Shown here one piece after another: positions 25,522 to 33,066 of a stretch of 64,000 nt of DNA. This DNA comes from UBA2653 sp964572685 (GTDB lineage: Bacteria; Pseudomonadota; Gammaproteobacteria; Legionellales; Legionellaceae), in assembly GCA_964572685.1 (NCBI GenBank), contig CAZNFJ010000001.1:1-64000 (forward strand), written 5' to 3'. The notes below the pieces were generated by a model that worked only from the letters and a program-made list of their open reading frames with translations, had not been told where the DNA came from and searched no databases. The translations under genes and the position numbers were made by a program. Each line of letters opens with the position of its first letter. The stretch's first letter is position 1.

Positions 25522-25839
25522 ATGTATTATGAAAAGCATGTTTTTGTTTGTACCAACCAAAAACCAGATGGAAAAAAGTGTTGTGCGAATGCCAATAGCC
25601 AGGAAATTGCCAGTTATTTGAAAGAAAAAATTCAGGAAATTGGCTGTTGGGGGCCAGGAAAATGGCGTGTTAGTACCTCTGGATGCTTAGGAAGATGTCA
25701 AAAAGGGCCTTGCCTACTAGTATATCCTGATAATATATGGTATCGTATTGAAAATTTTAAAGATGCTGATAAAATATTGCATCAACATCTGCAAATGGGG
25801 CAACCCGTTAAAAAATTGCAAATTTTAGAAGAAATTTAG
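25522..25839 (+). CDS. Thioredoxin-like [2Fe-2S] ferredoxin
   Basis: The 105-residue protein has a Shethna/thioredoxin-like ferredoxin pattern: CTNQKPDGKKCCAN near the N terminus and TSGCLGRCQKGPCLLVYPD around 54-72, giving four cysteines for a [2Fe-2S] cluster. Its partner is unknown. It follows ihfA by 10 bases and could be the last gene of that transcript. Confidence 0.85.
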   Translation: MYYEKHVFVCTNQKPDGKKCCANANSQEIASYLKEKIQEIGCWGPGKWRVSTSGCLGRCQKGPCLLVYPDNIWYRIENFKDADKILHQHLQMGQPVKKLQILEEI

Positions 25840-25849
25840 GTGAAACCTC

Positions 25850-25878
25850 TTGTTTCTAAGTTCTCATTTGGTTAGAAT
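25850..25878 (+). promoter_or_regulatory. Candidate promoter of rplM-rpsI
   Basis: TTGTTT (25850-25855), 17-base spacer, TAGAAT (25873-25878), leaving a leader of about 44 bases before rplM. Confidence 0.5.
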
Positions 25879-25928
25879 TTTGCGTTCTTCAATTGAATCA
25901 AAGATTCTGGCGGTACGGAGTAAATGAC

Positions 25929-26369
25929 ATGAAAACATTTAGTGCCAAATCACATGAAGTGCAACGTGATTGGTATATCATTGATGCCACAGATAAGGTA
26001 TTAGGGCGACTTGCCGCTGAAATTGCTCATCGTTTACGCGGTAAACACAAAGCAGAATATACCCCACATGTGGACACAGGTGATTATATTGTTGTTACAA
26101 ACGCTGAAAAAGTAAAAGTCACTGGTCACAAGCACCAGGACAAAATGTACTACCATCACACTGGTTTTCCTGGTGGGATTAAGTCCATTAACTTTGCAAA
26201 GCTGCAGTTGGAAAACCCAACTAAAATTATTGAGCGCGCAGTTAAAGGTATGTTACCCAAAAATCCTTTGGGTCGCGAGATGTACCGTAAACTTAAAGTG
26301 TATGCAGGTTCAGAGCACCCACATGTAGCGCAACAACCTAAGACATTGGATTTAGAAGGTAAAGCATGA
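25929..26369 (+). CDS. rplM: 50S ribosomal protein L13
   Basis: The ATG at 25929 (MKTFSAKSHEVQRDWYIIDA) with SD GGAG is the family start; the frame is open upstream but unrelated. The 146-residue product has TDKVLGRLAAEIAHRLRGKHK and GMLPKNPLGREMYRKLKVYAG, typical of L13. It overlaps rpsI by 4 bases. Confidence 0.97.
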   Translation: MKTFSAKSHEVQRDWYIIDATDKVLGRLAAEIAHRLRGKHKAEYTPHVDTGDYIVVTNAEKVKVTGHKHQDKMYYHHTGFPGGIKSINFAKLQLENPTKIIERAVKGMLPKNPLGREMYRKLKVYAGSEHPHVAQQPKTLDLEGKA

Positions 26370-26800
26370 AATCTCAAATGACTCAATTCTACGGCACAGG
26401 TCGTCGAAAAAATTCATCAGCTCGAGTATTCTTGCGACCCGGGTCTGGTAACATTGTTATCAACTCACGTCCCATCAATGAATACTTCGTTAGAGAAACT
26501 GATTGTATGATCATTAGACAGCCTTTAGAGGTTGTTGATATGTTAAGCAAATTCGATATTCTTGCGACCGTTACTGGTGGTGGTATGTCTGGACAAGCAG
26601 GTGCGGTTCGTTTAGGTATTGCACGTGCATTGGTTGCTTATGATGAAGACGGTATGGCTGAAGATTCAGAACCATCTGAAACCAGTTTCCGTAAAAAATT
26701 ACGTCGAGAACAATTATTGACTCGTGATGCACGTCGTGTAGAACGTAAAAAAGTTGGTCTTCGTAAAGCTCGTCGAGCAACTCAGTTCTCTAAACGTTAA
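26366..26800 (+). CDS. rpsI: 30S ribosomal protein S9 with an acidic insertion
   Basis: The protein is 144 residues against a usual 130. The core (FYGTGRRKNSSARVFLRPG; VTGGGMSGQAGAVRLGIARAL; VERKKVGLRKARRATQFSKR) is normal, and the C-terminal tail that reaches the decoding centre is intact (ends SKR). After YDE there are 24 residues before TRDAR where E. coli and Legionella have 12. The extra acidic segment is DGMAEDSEPSETS (about 95-107). The insertion lies on the solvent-side loop before the basic tail. It looks like a lineage-specific extension rather than a frameshift, since the frame is clean and the downstream sequence conserved. Confidence 0.95.
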   Translation: MKSQMTQFYGTGRRKNSSARVFLRPGSGNIVINSRPINEYFVRETDCMIIRQPLEVVDMLSKFDILATVTGGGMSGQAGAVRLGIARALVAYDEDGMAEDSEPSETSFRKKLRREQLLTRDARRVERKKVGLRKARRATQFSKR

Positions 26801-26819
26801 GATTCAAGTCTTTTCGAGA

Positions 26820-26844
26820 AGCCCTGTTTATCAGGGCTTTTTTT
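26820..26844 (+). terminator. Terminator after rpsI
   Basis: AGCCCTG (26820-26826), loop TTTAT, CAGGGCT (26832-26838) and a T7 run. Confidence 0.88.
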
Positions 26845-27349
26845 GATCACAATTTTTTTACAACTTCCTTTAATGCAACAGTCTAATATTTTGCAGTCTT
26901 TATTTGATTGTTCAATTTAATTTATCGAAGTTCATTCATCCTATTAAATTATTTTTTATGAATGGTCCTTTTTATTTTGATTGAGTATGTCAAGTATTGA
27001 GAAAGTACGAATGGCTGGAAACAGGCTATATGTATTTGAATGAATAGATATTAACAATATTTTCAAACTTAAATAAAATATTGCTTGATTTTAAGAGGCG
27101 ATAATTTAAACTGAATACCGAATTAACCCGTAATAGTGGATTTTTTAAGAAGTATCGTCGAAACCGTCTATGTGGCACTTCATTTTTTTGCTGAAGTCAA
27201 TCGCATGCTGGTGTCATTGACTAGATGCTCTAATTGACAGAAATTTCATAAAGAAACCTTTCGCTTAGAGGAGCATCTATTACACTATCGCTCTATTCAG
27301 AGCTTAATTTGATGATGCTTTATCCTCTTGTAATAAATTAGGATGTGAT
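26845..27349. other. 505-base gene-free, AT-rich region with two inverted repeats
   Basis: No credible gene is seen on either strand. It holds a perfect 9-bp inverted repeat, CAATATTTT (27055-27063) and AAAATATTG (27075-27083). A longer dyad also lies here, TAGATGCTCTAA (27222-27233) facing TTAGAGGAGCATCTA (27265-27279) with a 3-base insertion in one arm. The last 20 bases carry the SD of the TraT-like gene. It may be a decayed gene or a regulatory leader. Confidence 0.4.
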
Positions 27350-27997
27350 ATGAAACAGTTGAAATTTTTGGTAGGTCTTGGTTTTGTTGCAGCAATAACA
27401 GGGTGTGCTGCCACACAGACTGTGATTGAGCATGGAAAAATGTCTGTTCATACCCAGCAAAGCCAAAGTATTTTTCTAGAGCCTGTGGCTGATAGTCAAA
27501 AAACAATTTTTGTGTCGGTGAAAAATAATACCGAAGAAGAAATTAATATCAGCGGTCAACTCAAAGATCGTTTAAAAGAAGAAGGCTATCAAGTATTAAG
27601 TGATGCGCAAAATGCTCATTATGTTTTACAAACGAATGTTTTACAAATTGGCAAAATAAGTGCATCTGCGTCAAGTTTAGCCTTGGGTGGTGGTTTTGGT
27701 TCTGCGTTAGCAGGAGCGACCGCAGGTGCTGCACTGGGTAGTTTTGCGCATTCAACCAGCGCTATTGTCGCAGGTGGCTTATCAGGTGGAGTTGTTGGAC
27801 TTGCAGCCGATGCCTTGGTCAAAGATGTATCTTATTCGATGATAACCGATGTACAAATCACCGAGCACAAAGCCCATGGTGATAAGCGATATCGAACGCG
27901 TATTATTTCTAGTGCTAACCAAGTGAATTTAAAATTTAGCAGTGCCAAGCCGCTTTTGGAAAAAGGACTTATTAAAGCGATTTCTGGCATTTTTTAA
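27350..27997 (+). CDS. TraT-like outer-membrane lipoprotein
   Basis: The 215-residue protein has a lipoprotein signal ending AAITGC (Cys19 lipidated) and resembles the TraT family: FVSVKNNTEEE, ISGQLKDRLKEEGYQVLSDAQNAHYVLQTNVLQIGK, a glycine/alanine-rich hydrophobic stretch (about 107-150), and a C-terminal domain. In F-type plasmids TraT gives surface exclusion and serum resistance, but chromosomal homologues occur without conjugation genes, as here. A role in the cell surface is likely; the exact function is unknown. SD AGGA is well placed. Confidence 0.8.
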   Translation: MKQLKFLVGLGFVAAITGCAATQTVIEHGKMSVHTQQSQSIFLEPVADSQKTIFVSVKNNTEEEINISGQLKDRLKEEGYQVLSDAQNAHYVLQTNVLQIGKISASASSLALGGGFGSALAGATAGAALGSFAHSTSAIVAGGLSGGVVGLAADALVKDVSYSMITDVQITEHKAHGDKRYRTRIISSANQVNLKFSSAKPLLEKGLIKAISGIF

Positions 27998-28017
27998 TTG
28001 TTGTATTGTAAATTACA

Positions 28018-28060
28018 GCCTCTCCAAATCAAGCAATAATCGATTGTTTTTCAGAGAGGC
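28018..28060. other. Long hairpin between convergent genes
   Basis: GCCTCTC (28018-28024) and GAGAGGC (28054-28060) can pair across a 29-base loop that itself holds CAAT/ATTG complements. It lies between the TraT-like gene and the convergent barrel gene. A T-rich run follows only 10 bases later, so terminator function is uncertain. Confidence 0.4.
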
Positions 28061-28100
28061 ACGATGGTCTACTTTTTTATTGTAGATGCTTGTCATCAGT

Positions 28101-28772
28101 TTAGCTGAATTTGTAAATCAAAGATAATTCTCCAATCAGATTGCCTGGTCCCTTGGTGATAAGTGAAGAGGGTGTATTATCGGATAAAAATGACGTCCCG
28201 CTATAGAGATTGTAATAGGCGTCTAATCGAACCAATATATTTTTTTTGACAATTGTTGTAAATCCTAAGCCAGTTTGAAATCCATTTAGATTATAGCCTT
28301 TATTGTAGTTGCCATAGTCACCTGTGCCTTCAGAAAGAAATCGGCCATTAACGTAACCCAATATCCAATGTCCTGTGACATCAGGAGAAAAAACGTATTG
28401 TGGAAGAACTCTGCCGCCAGCTTGGTATCGTTGACTATTTTTGACGGAACCATTTGAGTCAATAATACTATTGCTAACGCCTACAGCATCAATAAAACCC
28501 TCAATAGCCACTCTAAAATGTTGAGTAAAACCAAAATCATATCCACCATAACCACCACCGAGGATCCCTGTGGAAGATAACTGATGGGTTTCAGGTAGAT
28601 AAGAACGAGAATCTTTGAGCTGCATATTAATGATTCCTAGACTCCCTGAAAGGTATGCCCCATTTTGAGTCAATATTGACTCATTTATTTTAGGACCCAT
28701 GTCACCAGCAAAGGCATAAGAGACGACAAATATCGAAGTAAAAAGACATAATGATTGTTTGAAAATATTCAT
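28101..28772 (-). CDS. Outer-membrane beta-barrel protein, tandem copy 2
   Basis: The start was moved to the ATG at 28772, preceded by GAGGAAATGAA, giving 223 residues with a clean signal peptide (MNIFKQSLC…VSYAFA, cut near 23). The mature part is Gly/Tyr/Asn-rich with alternating strands (GGYGGYDFGFTQHFRVAIEGF; LGYVNGRFLSEG; RLDAYYNLYS) and ends in phenylalanine-containing KFS, like 8-stranded opacity-type barrels. It follows a paralogue by 28 bases on the same strand. Function may be adhesion or envelope stability; the sequence does not tell which. Confidence 0.8.
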   Translation of the reverse strand: MNIFKQSLCLFTSIFVVSYAFAGDMGPKINESILTQNGAYLSGSLGIINMQLKDSRSYLPETHQLSSTGILGGGYGGYDFGFTQHFRVAIEGFIDAVGVSNSIIDSNGSVKNSQRYQAGGRVLPQYVFSPDVTGHWILGYVNGRFLSEGTGDYGNYNKGYNLNGFQTGLGFTTIVKKNILVRLDAYYNLYSGTSFLSDNTPSSLITKGPGNLIGELSLIYKFS

Positions 28773-28800
28773 TTCATTTCCTCTATTGAGCACAAGTGGT

Positions 28801-29487
28801 TTAGTCAAATTTATACACAAAACCCACATCAGCTTCTAAAGTTGAAAAATTGTTGGTATAGGAAATAAGTGACGTGCCAGGATTGCCTTCACTATTCGTG
28901 CTTATGCCATTGATTTGCGAGGATGCGTATAGGGTATACAATACATCTGTTCGCAGATAAATATGATTCCAAAGAGGGGTTCTAATGCCTGCGCCACATT
29001 GGAATCCATTCTCATCAATACTATTGGATACATACCCATAGTTTCCATTATCTTGAATATTGAATTTTCCATAGGAATACCCAAGAATAGCATAACCTAT
29101 CGTATCTGGCGTAAAGGCATAACCGGGTAGGGCTCTTACCCCAAGATTGTATTTCATGTGTGCAGTATATACGGGTGAATTTCCATTGAGATCAGCATAG
29201 TTTTGGTATGAGGATGCATTTAAATTGGTGGCATTCATAAACCATTCAATGCCAAGTTTAAGATGTTCTTGAATTGAAAAATCATAGCCAGCAAAACCAC
29301 CACCAACTAAGCCTGTCGCACCCAAATGATGCATTGCTTGAGCAGGTGTTGGCGTAGACTCTTTATCAACTAAGTTAGCAATTCCGATATCACCACCCAA
29401 GTAAAAGTGATTATAGTCAGCCGTATGAGCAATTTTGGATAGAAAAAGCAAAGATAAAAAAGGAATAAGACAAGTATTTTTTTTCAT
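28801..29487 (-). CDS. Outer-membrane beta-barrel protein, tandem copy 1
   Basis: The 228-residue protein has a signal peptide (ending KIAHTA, about 23) and the same plan as the downstream copy: GGFAGYDFSIQEHLKLGIEWFMN, ILGYSYGKFNIQDNGNYGY, ENGFQCGAGI, RTDVLYTLY, and a C-terminal VYKFD. The shared motifs show that the two arose by duplication, followed by strong divergence. It is first in the transcript, with 283 bases of gene-free upstream DNA for a promoter. Confidence 0.8.
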   Translation of the reverse strand: MKKNTCLIPFLSLLFLSKIAHTADYNHFYLGGDIGIANLVDKESTPTPAQAMHHLGATGLVGGGFAGYDFSIQEHLKLGIEWFMNATNLNASSYQNYADLNGNSPVYTAHMKYNLGVRALPGYAFTPDTIGYAILGYSYGKFNIQDNGNYGYVSNSIDENGFQCGAGIRTPLWNHIYLRTDVLYTLYASSQINGISTNSEGNPGTSLISYTNNFSTLEADVGFVYKFD

Positions 29488-29713
29488 TCAAACATCCTTG
29501 TATAAATTTCTAAGTAAATTTTATTTTTATATAAACGACTCGTCAATAAAATAGCTCGTTAATAATCTTTAGCATCTATGTTCTTAGTTGAGTAACATTA
29601 ACTAAAAGACCGGGATAAAGAGTAAAATTATTATAAACGTCCCTATGAAAATAGTAAATCGTCAAACAATTCGCTCGCTTCGAATGGACTATATAAAAAA
29701 TCGGTATTTTTTC

Positions 29714-29741
29714 TTGTCATTTTGTCCTTTTTCAATATAAT
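29714..29741 (+). promoter_or_regulatory. Strong sigma-70 promoter of petABC
   Basis: TTGTCA (29714-29719), a 16-base spacer and a perfect TATAAT (29736-29741), 29 bases before petA. Confidence 0.65.
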
Positions 29742-29770
29742 GTTAGTTTTGAGTTGTCTGAGTCGATTTT

Positions 29771-30316
29771 ATGTGTTCGAATACAGATTTATCGCGTCGT
29801 CAATTTTTGCAAAAAGCCTTATCTGCTATGGTCGGAGTGGGTGTTTTAGCCAGTCTTTTTCCTTTTTTGCGCTCTTGGTTCCCTTCTCAGCAAACTTTAT
29901 TAAGTGAGGCTCCCGTTCGTTGTGATATATCCACGTTGGAGCCTGGTGATTTAATGACGGTCTTATGGCAAGGCAAACCTGTTTGGATTTTACGTCGAAC
30001 ACCTTTAATGGTTCAATCTTTGACTTTAAATAATTCGCAATTACGAGATCCTCATTCCCGTGAGGCCTTCCAGCCAGCTAATATTCAAAATGATTTTCGC
30101 TCTTTGCATCAGGAATATTTTGTGGCCATTGGTCAATGTACGCATATGGGATGTATTCCCATGCTTAAACAAAAAGCATTTGTTTGTCCTTGTCACGGTT
30201 CTCGTTTTGATTTAGCTGGACGAGTTGTTAAAGATGTTCCGGCACCGAGAAATTTAGATATCCCCCCATATCGATTTGATGATCTTGGACAAACAATTGT
30301 GATAGGAGAAACATGA
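29771..30316 (+). CDS. petA: Cytochrome bc complex Rieske iron-sulfur subunit
   Basis: The 181-residue protein has a Tat-type N terminus (SRRQFLQKAL, twin Arg 9-10) that stays as a membrane anchor. The Rieske domain carries both boxes: CTHMGC (Cys123, His125, Cys128) and CPCHGS (Cys139, Cys141, His142), with the cysteines 128 and 141 placed to form the usual disulfide. It accepts electrons from quinol in the bc complex and passes them to cytochrome c1. It overlaps petB by 4 bases. Confidence 0.95.
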   Translation: MCSNTDLSRRQFLQKALSAMVGVGVLASLFPFLRSWFPSQQTLLSEAPVRCDISTLEPGDLMTVLWQGKPVWILRRTPLMVQSLTLNNSQLRDPHSREAFQPANIQNDFRSLHQEYFVAIGQCTHMGCIPMLKQKAFVCPCHGSRFDLAGRVVKDVPAPRNLDIPPYRFDDLGQTIVIGET

Positions 30317-31467
30317 TGTGGTCGAAAATTGAGAAACGTTTTCCTCTTCGCACTTTTTTGTATCAGCATCTGAAGGCCTATCAAGTCCCGGCAACTTTGA
30401 ATTTTTGGTATGCCTTTGGCATGATGGCACTACTTATGGTTTTGAATCAATTTTTCAGTGGTTTTTGGTTGGTCATGTTTTATGTGCCAACCGTTGGCGA
30501 AGCATTTTCTTCGATTCAAATACTGATGCATCAAGTGCCCAGCGGTTGGTTTATTCGTTATTTACACACCACCGGCGCTTCATTTTTGTTTATTGTGCTT
30601 TATGCGCATGTGTTTCGAGCTTTTTTGTATGGTTCCTACCGGTCGCCTCGTGAAGTCGTTTGGTTTTTGGGAATGTTTTTGTGGCTTTTGATGATGATGG
30701 AAGCTTTTATGGGCTATGTTTTACCGTGGGGACAGATGTCTTATTGGGGTGCACAAGTTGTTACTTCAGCTCTAGATGGTATTCCTTGGATTGGTGGTGA
30801 TCTTAAATATTGGTTGCGGGGTGCAGAGCAAGTGGGACAGCCTTTATTACAACGATTCTTCGCTTTTCACATCATATTATTGCCTTTTTTATTGTTTATA
30901 TTTGTCAAGTTGCATATTGTGGCCATTCGTTGTGTGGGGTCCAGTGAGCCAAATGAGGTTTCTTCCCCTCGACAGAAAAAAATTGCTTTTATCCCTCATC
31001 ACTTAGCGAAAGAATCTTTGCCTTTGAGTATTTTTATTCTTTTGTTTTTTGTGGTGTTATTTTTTTTCCCAAGCTTAGGTGGATTATTTATTGAAGGCGT
31101 CAATCAACAGGTTGCCAATCCTTTACAAACACCCACCCCTATCCATCCGCCTTGGTACATAACACCTTTTTTTGCAATATTAAGGGCCATTCCTCATTTA
31201 AGCCTTGGGCTTTTAGTAACCATGCTATCTTTTTTTCTATTTTTTGGATTGCCTTGGTTGGACAGAAGTTCTGCTCGTACTTTGATGCATAAAAATCGTT
31301 TACATCGCTACATGGTCTATGGTTTCTGTTTGAATTTTGTTGGGCTTGGGATCCTTGGCTGGTTTGAGGTGACTGAGGTGACTCTATTTTTTGCGCGTGT
31401 GGCTGTAGGTTTTTATTTTTCCTTTTTTTTGCTCATGCCTTACTATAGTCGATGGAAATGCTCATGA
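30313..31467 (+). CDS. petB: Cytochrome b subunit of the bc complex, with atypical Qo motif
   Basis: The 384-residue membrane protein has the haem ligands His85/His99 in helix B and His186/His201 in helix D. Helix B spacing is normal (13 residues between). Helix D has 14 between, as in b6-type cytochromes; mitochondrial and proteobacterial cytochrome b usually has 13. The Qo-site motif is PPWY (279-282) in place of the usual PEWY, losing the glutamate implicated in proton transfer. The rest (FMGYVLPWGQMSYWGAQV) is typical. It sits in a normal petA-petB-petC operon, overlapping both neighbours by 4 bases. Confidence 0.95.
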   Translation: MMWSKIEKRFPLRTFLYQHLKAYQVPATLNFWYAFGMMALLMVLNQFFSGFWLVMFYVPTVGEAFSSIQILMHQVPSGWFIRYLHTTGASFLFIVLYAHVFRAFLYGSYRSPREVVWFLGMFLWLLMMMEAFMGYVLPWGQMSYWGAQVVTSALDGIPWIGGDLKYWLRGAEQVGQPLLQRFFAFHIILLPFLLFIFVKLHIVAIRCVGSSEPNEVSSPRQKKIAFIPHHLAKESLPLSIFILLFFVVLFFFPSLGGLFIEGVNQQVANPLQTPTPIHPPWYITPFFAILRAIPHLSLGLLVTMLSFFLFFGLPWLDRSSARTLMHKNRLHRYMVYGFCLNFVGLGILGWFEVTEVTLFFARVAVGFYFSFFLLMPYYSRWKCS

Positions 31468-31973
31468 AAAAATGGCTCCTTTTGCTTTTTTATCTTACCG
31501 TTGGTTTTGCGCAAGGGACTCATGAAAAGGGGCGACAGTATTTTCAAGTGTACTGTAGTGCTTGTCATGGTTTGAGTCATGGTTCATTAGAAACAGTTCA
31601 AAAGCCAGCTTTATCTGCGGAGGATGCTCTAAAGTGGTTTGGTCGACAACCGCCTGATTTATCATTGGTGACTTTAAAATATTCAAAATCGTGGGTGGTC
31701 GCATATCTTACGGGTTTTTATCCTGATGAAGCACAACGTTTTGGTAGTAATAATTATTTGCTCCCGAATGTGGTGATGCCTAATGTATTTGCAAGTCAGG
31801 GGAAGAATGATAAGATAAATTTAAATAAAATTGCATCAGATATTGCTGATTTTCTAGATGATGTGTCGCAACCCGAGCGTCATCATCGTCATCAATTGGG
31901 TATTTTGGTTTGCTTATGGTGTATGATTATTGTGATATTATCAGCAATGTTAAGTAAGATTTATAAAAAATGA
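31464..31973 (+). CDS. petC: Cytochrome c1, short form
   Basis: The ATG at 31464 overlaps the petB stop (ATGA) and opens a signal peptide (MKKWLLLLFYLTVGFA), giving 169 residues against about 240-260 for typical cytochrome c1. The haem site is CSACH (31-35), the likely axial Met lies in VVMPNVF, and a C-terminal anchor (about 143-165) is present. The loss of about 80 residues affects the region between haem site and Met ligand and the negatively charged docking insertions. The reading frame is clean, so it is a compact form rather than a broken gene. Confidence 0.88.
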   Translation: MKKWLLLLFYLTVGFAQGTHEKGRQYFQVYCSACHGLSHGSLETVQKPALSAEDALKWFGRQPPDLSLVTLKYSKSWVVAYLTGFYPDEAQRFGSNNYLLPNVVMPNVFASQGKNDKINLNKIASDIADFLDDVSQPERHHRHQLGILVCLWCMIIVILSAMLSKIYKK

Positions 31974-32056
31974 TTTTTTTTTAATAAATTGACCTAGGAA
32001 TGTGATAGAATAACTTTTTTATTTGATTCCCCGATAAGACCCTGGAGATCTACTCA

Positions 32057-32677
32057 ATGGCTATTGTAACTAAACGTACCGTTATGACATTACACACCGA
32101 TCAATCGGATGTATATAGTCATCAGGTTCGCATTGTACTTGCTGAAAAAGGTGTTAATGTTGAACTTGTCTCTGCCGATCCGAATCATCCTTCTGATGAT
32201 TTGTTAAATTTAAATCCTTATGGCACCGTACCTACTTTGATGGATAGAGATTTGGTATTGTTTGAAGCACGTATCATCATGGAATATTTGGATGAACGAT
32301 TTCCTCATCCACCTTTACTACCTGTGTATCCTGTAGCTCGAGCTGAAAGTAGAAAGATGATGTATCGTATTGAGCATGATTGGTATCAATTGATGGACGC
32401 AATTTTAAAGAATGAGCAAACAGAACAAGCACGTGAAGCTTTAACAGAAAGCCTGATGTCTTTAGAGCCTGTATTTGCAGATAAACCTTATTTTTTAAGT
32501 GATGAATTTTCACTGTTGGATTGCATCATGGCCCCCTTACTTTGGAGATTACCCATGTTGGGTGTTGAAATTCCGGGATCTTGCAAAGGTTTACAGCATT
32601 ATATGCAACGATTATTTCAACGAGATTCGTTTAAAGCAAGCTTAACCGACACAGAAAAACAAATGAGAGTCGCATGA
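32057..32677 (+). CDS. sspA: Stringent starvation protein A
   Basis: The 206-residue GST-like protein begins MAIVTKRTVMTLHTDQSDVYSHQVRIVLAEKGV, characteristic of SspA, with LNPYGTVPTLMDRDLVLFE following. SspA binds RNA polymerase and alters transcription in starvation. A weak promoter (TTGACC, 16 bases, TAACTT) lies near 31989-32016. It is coupled to sspB by a 4-base overlap. Confidence 0.95.
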   Translation: MAIVTKRTVMTLHTDQSDVYSHQVRIVLAEKGVNVELVSADPNHPSDDLLNLNPYGTVPTLMDRDLVLFEARIIMEYLDERFPHPPLLPVYPVARAESRKMMYRIEHDWYQLMDAILKNEQTEQAREALTESLMSLEPVFADKPYFLSDEFSLLDCIMAPLLWRLPMLGVEIPGSCKGLQHYMQRLFQRDSFKASLTDTEKQMRVA

Positions 32678-33066
32678 AATCTAAAAAGCCATATTTATTA
32701 AGAGCTTATTACGATTGGATAACCGATAATGGCTGGACGCCTTATCTTCTGGTTAATGCTAATTATCCGCATGTGACTGTGCCGACTCAGTATATTCGCA
32801 ACGGAAAAGTTATTTTGGATATTTCACCAACAGCGTGTCGAGAATTGTTGATGAATGCAAAAGGGGTGAGTTTTTCAGCACGATTTGCAGGTCAATTAAC
32901 GCATATTCAGTTACCATTGGGTTCTTTGCAAGCCATTTATGCGAAAGAAAACAGTGAAGGATTGACTTTTCAGTCCGAAGAAACTGATAAGCTTGAATCA
33001 TTTCCTGAAAAAACACCAAATCAAAAGCCTATTTTATCCATTGTCAGGAATGATGATAAGCAATAA
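32674..33066 (+). CDS. sspB: ClpXP protease specificity-enhancing factor SspB
   Basis: The 130-residue adaptor shows the SspB substrate-binding domain: PYLLRAYYDWITDNGWTPYLLV, ILDISPTACRELLMNAKGVSFSARFAG and LPLGSLQAIYAKENSEGL. The tail ends in PNQKPILSIVRNDDK, the short ClpX-binding motif. SspB brings ssrA-tagged proteins to ClpXP. Its end overlaps the next gene by 17 bases. Confidence 0.95.
   Translation: MKSKKPYLLRAYYDWITDNGWTPYLLVNANYPHVTVPTQYIRNGKVILDISPTACRELLMNAKGVSFSARFAGQLTHIQLPLGSLQAIYAKENSEGLTFQSEETDKLESFPEKTPNQKPILSIVRNDDKQ

Noticed and set aside
27350..27997. Part of a conjugative element because of TraT similarity
   Set aside because: No relaxase, pilus or mating-pair genes occur nearby; chromosomal TraT-like lipoproteins are known without conjugation.
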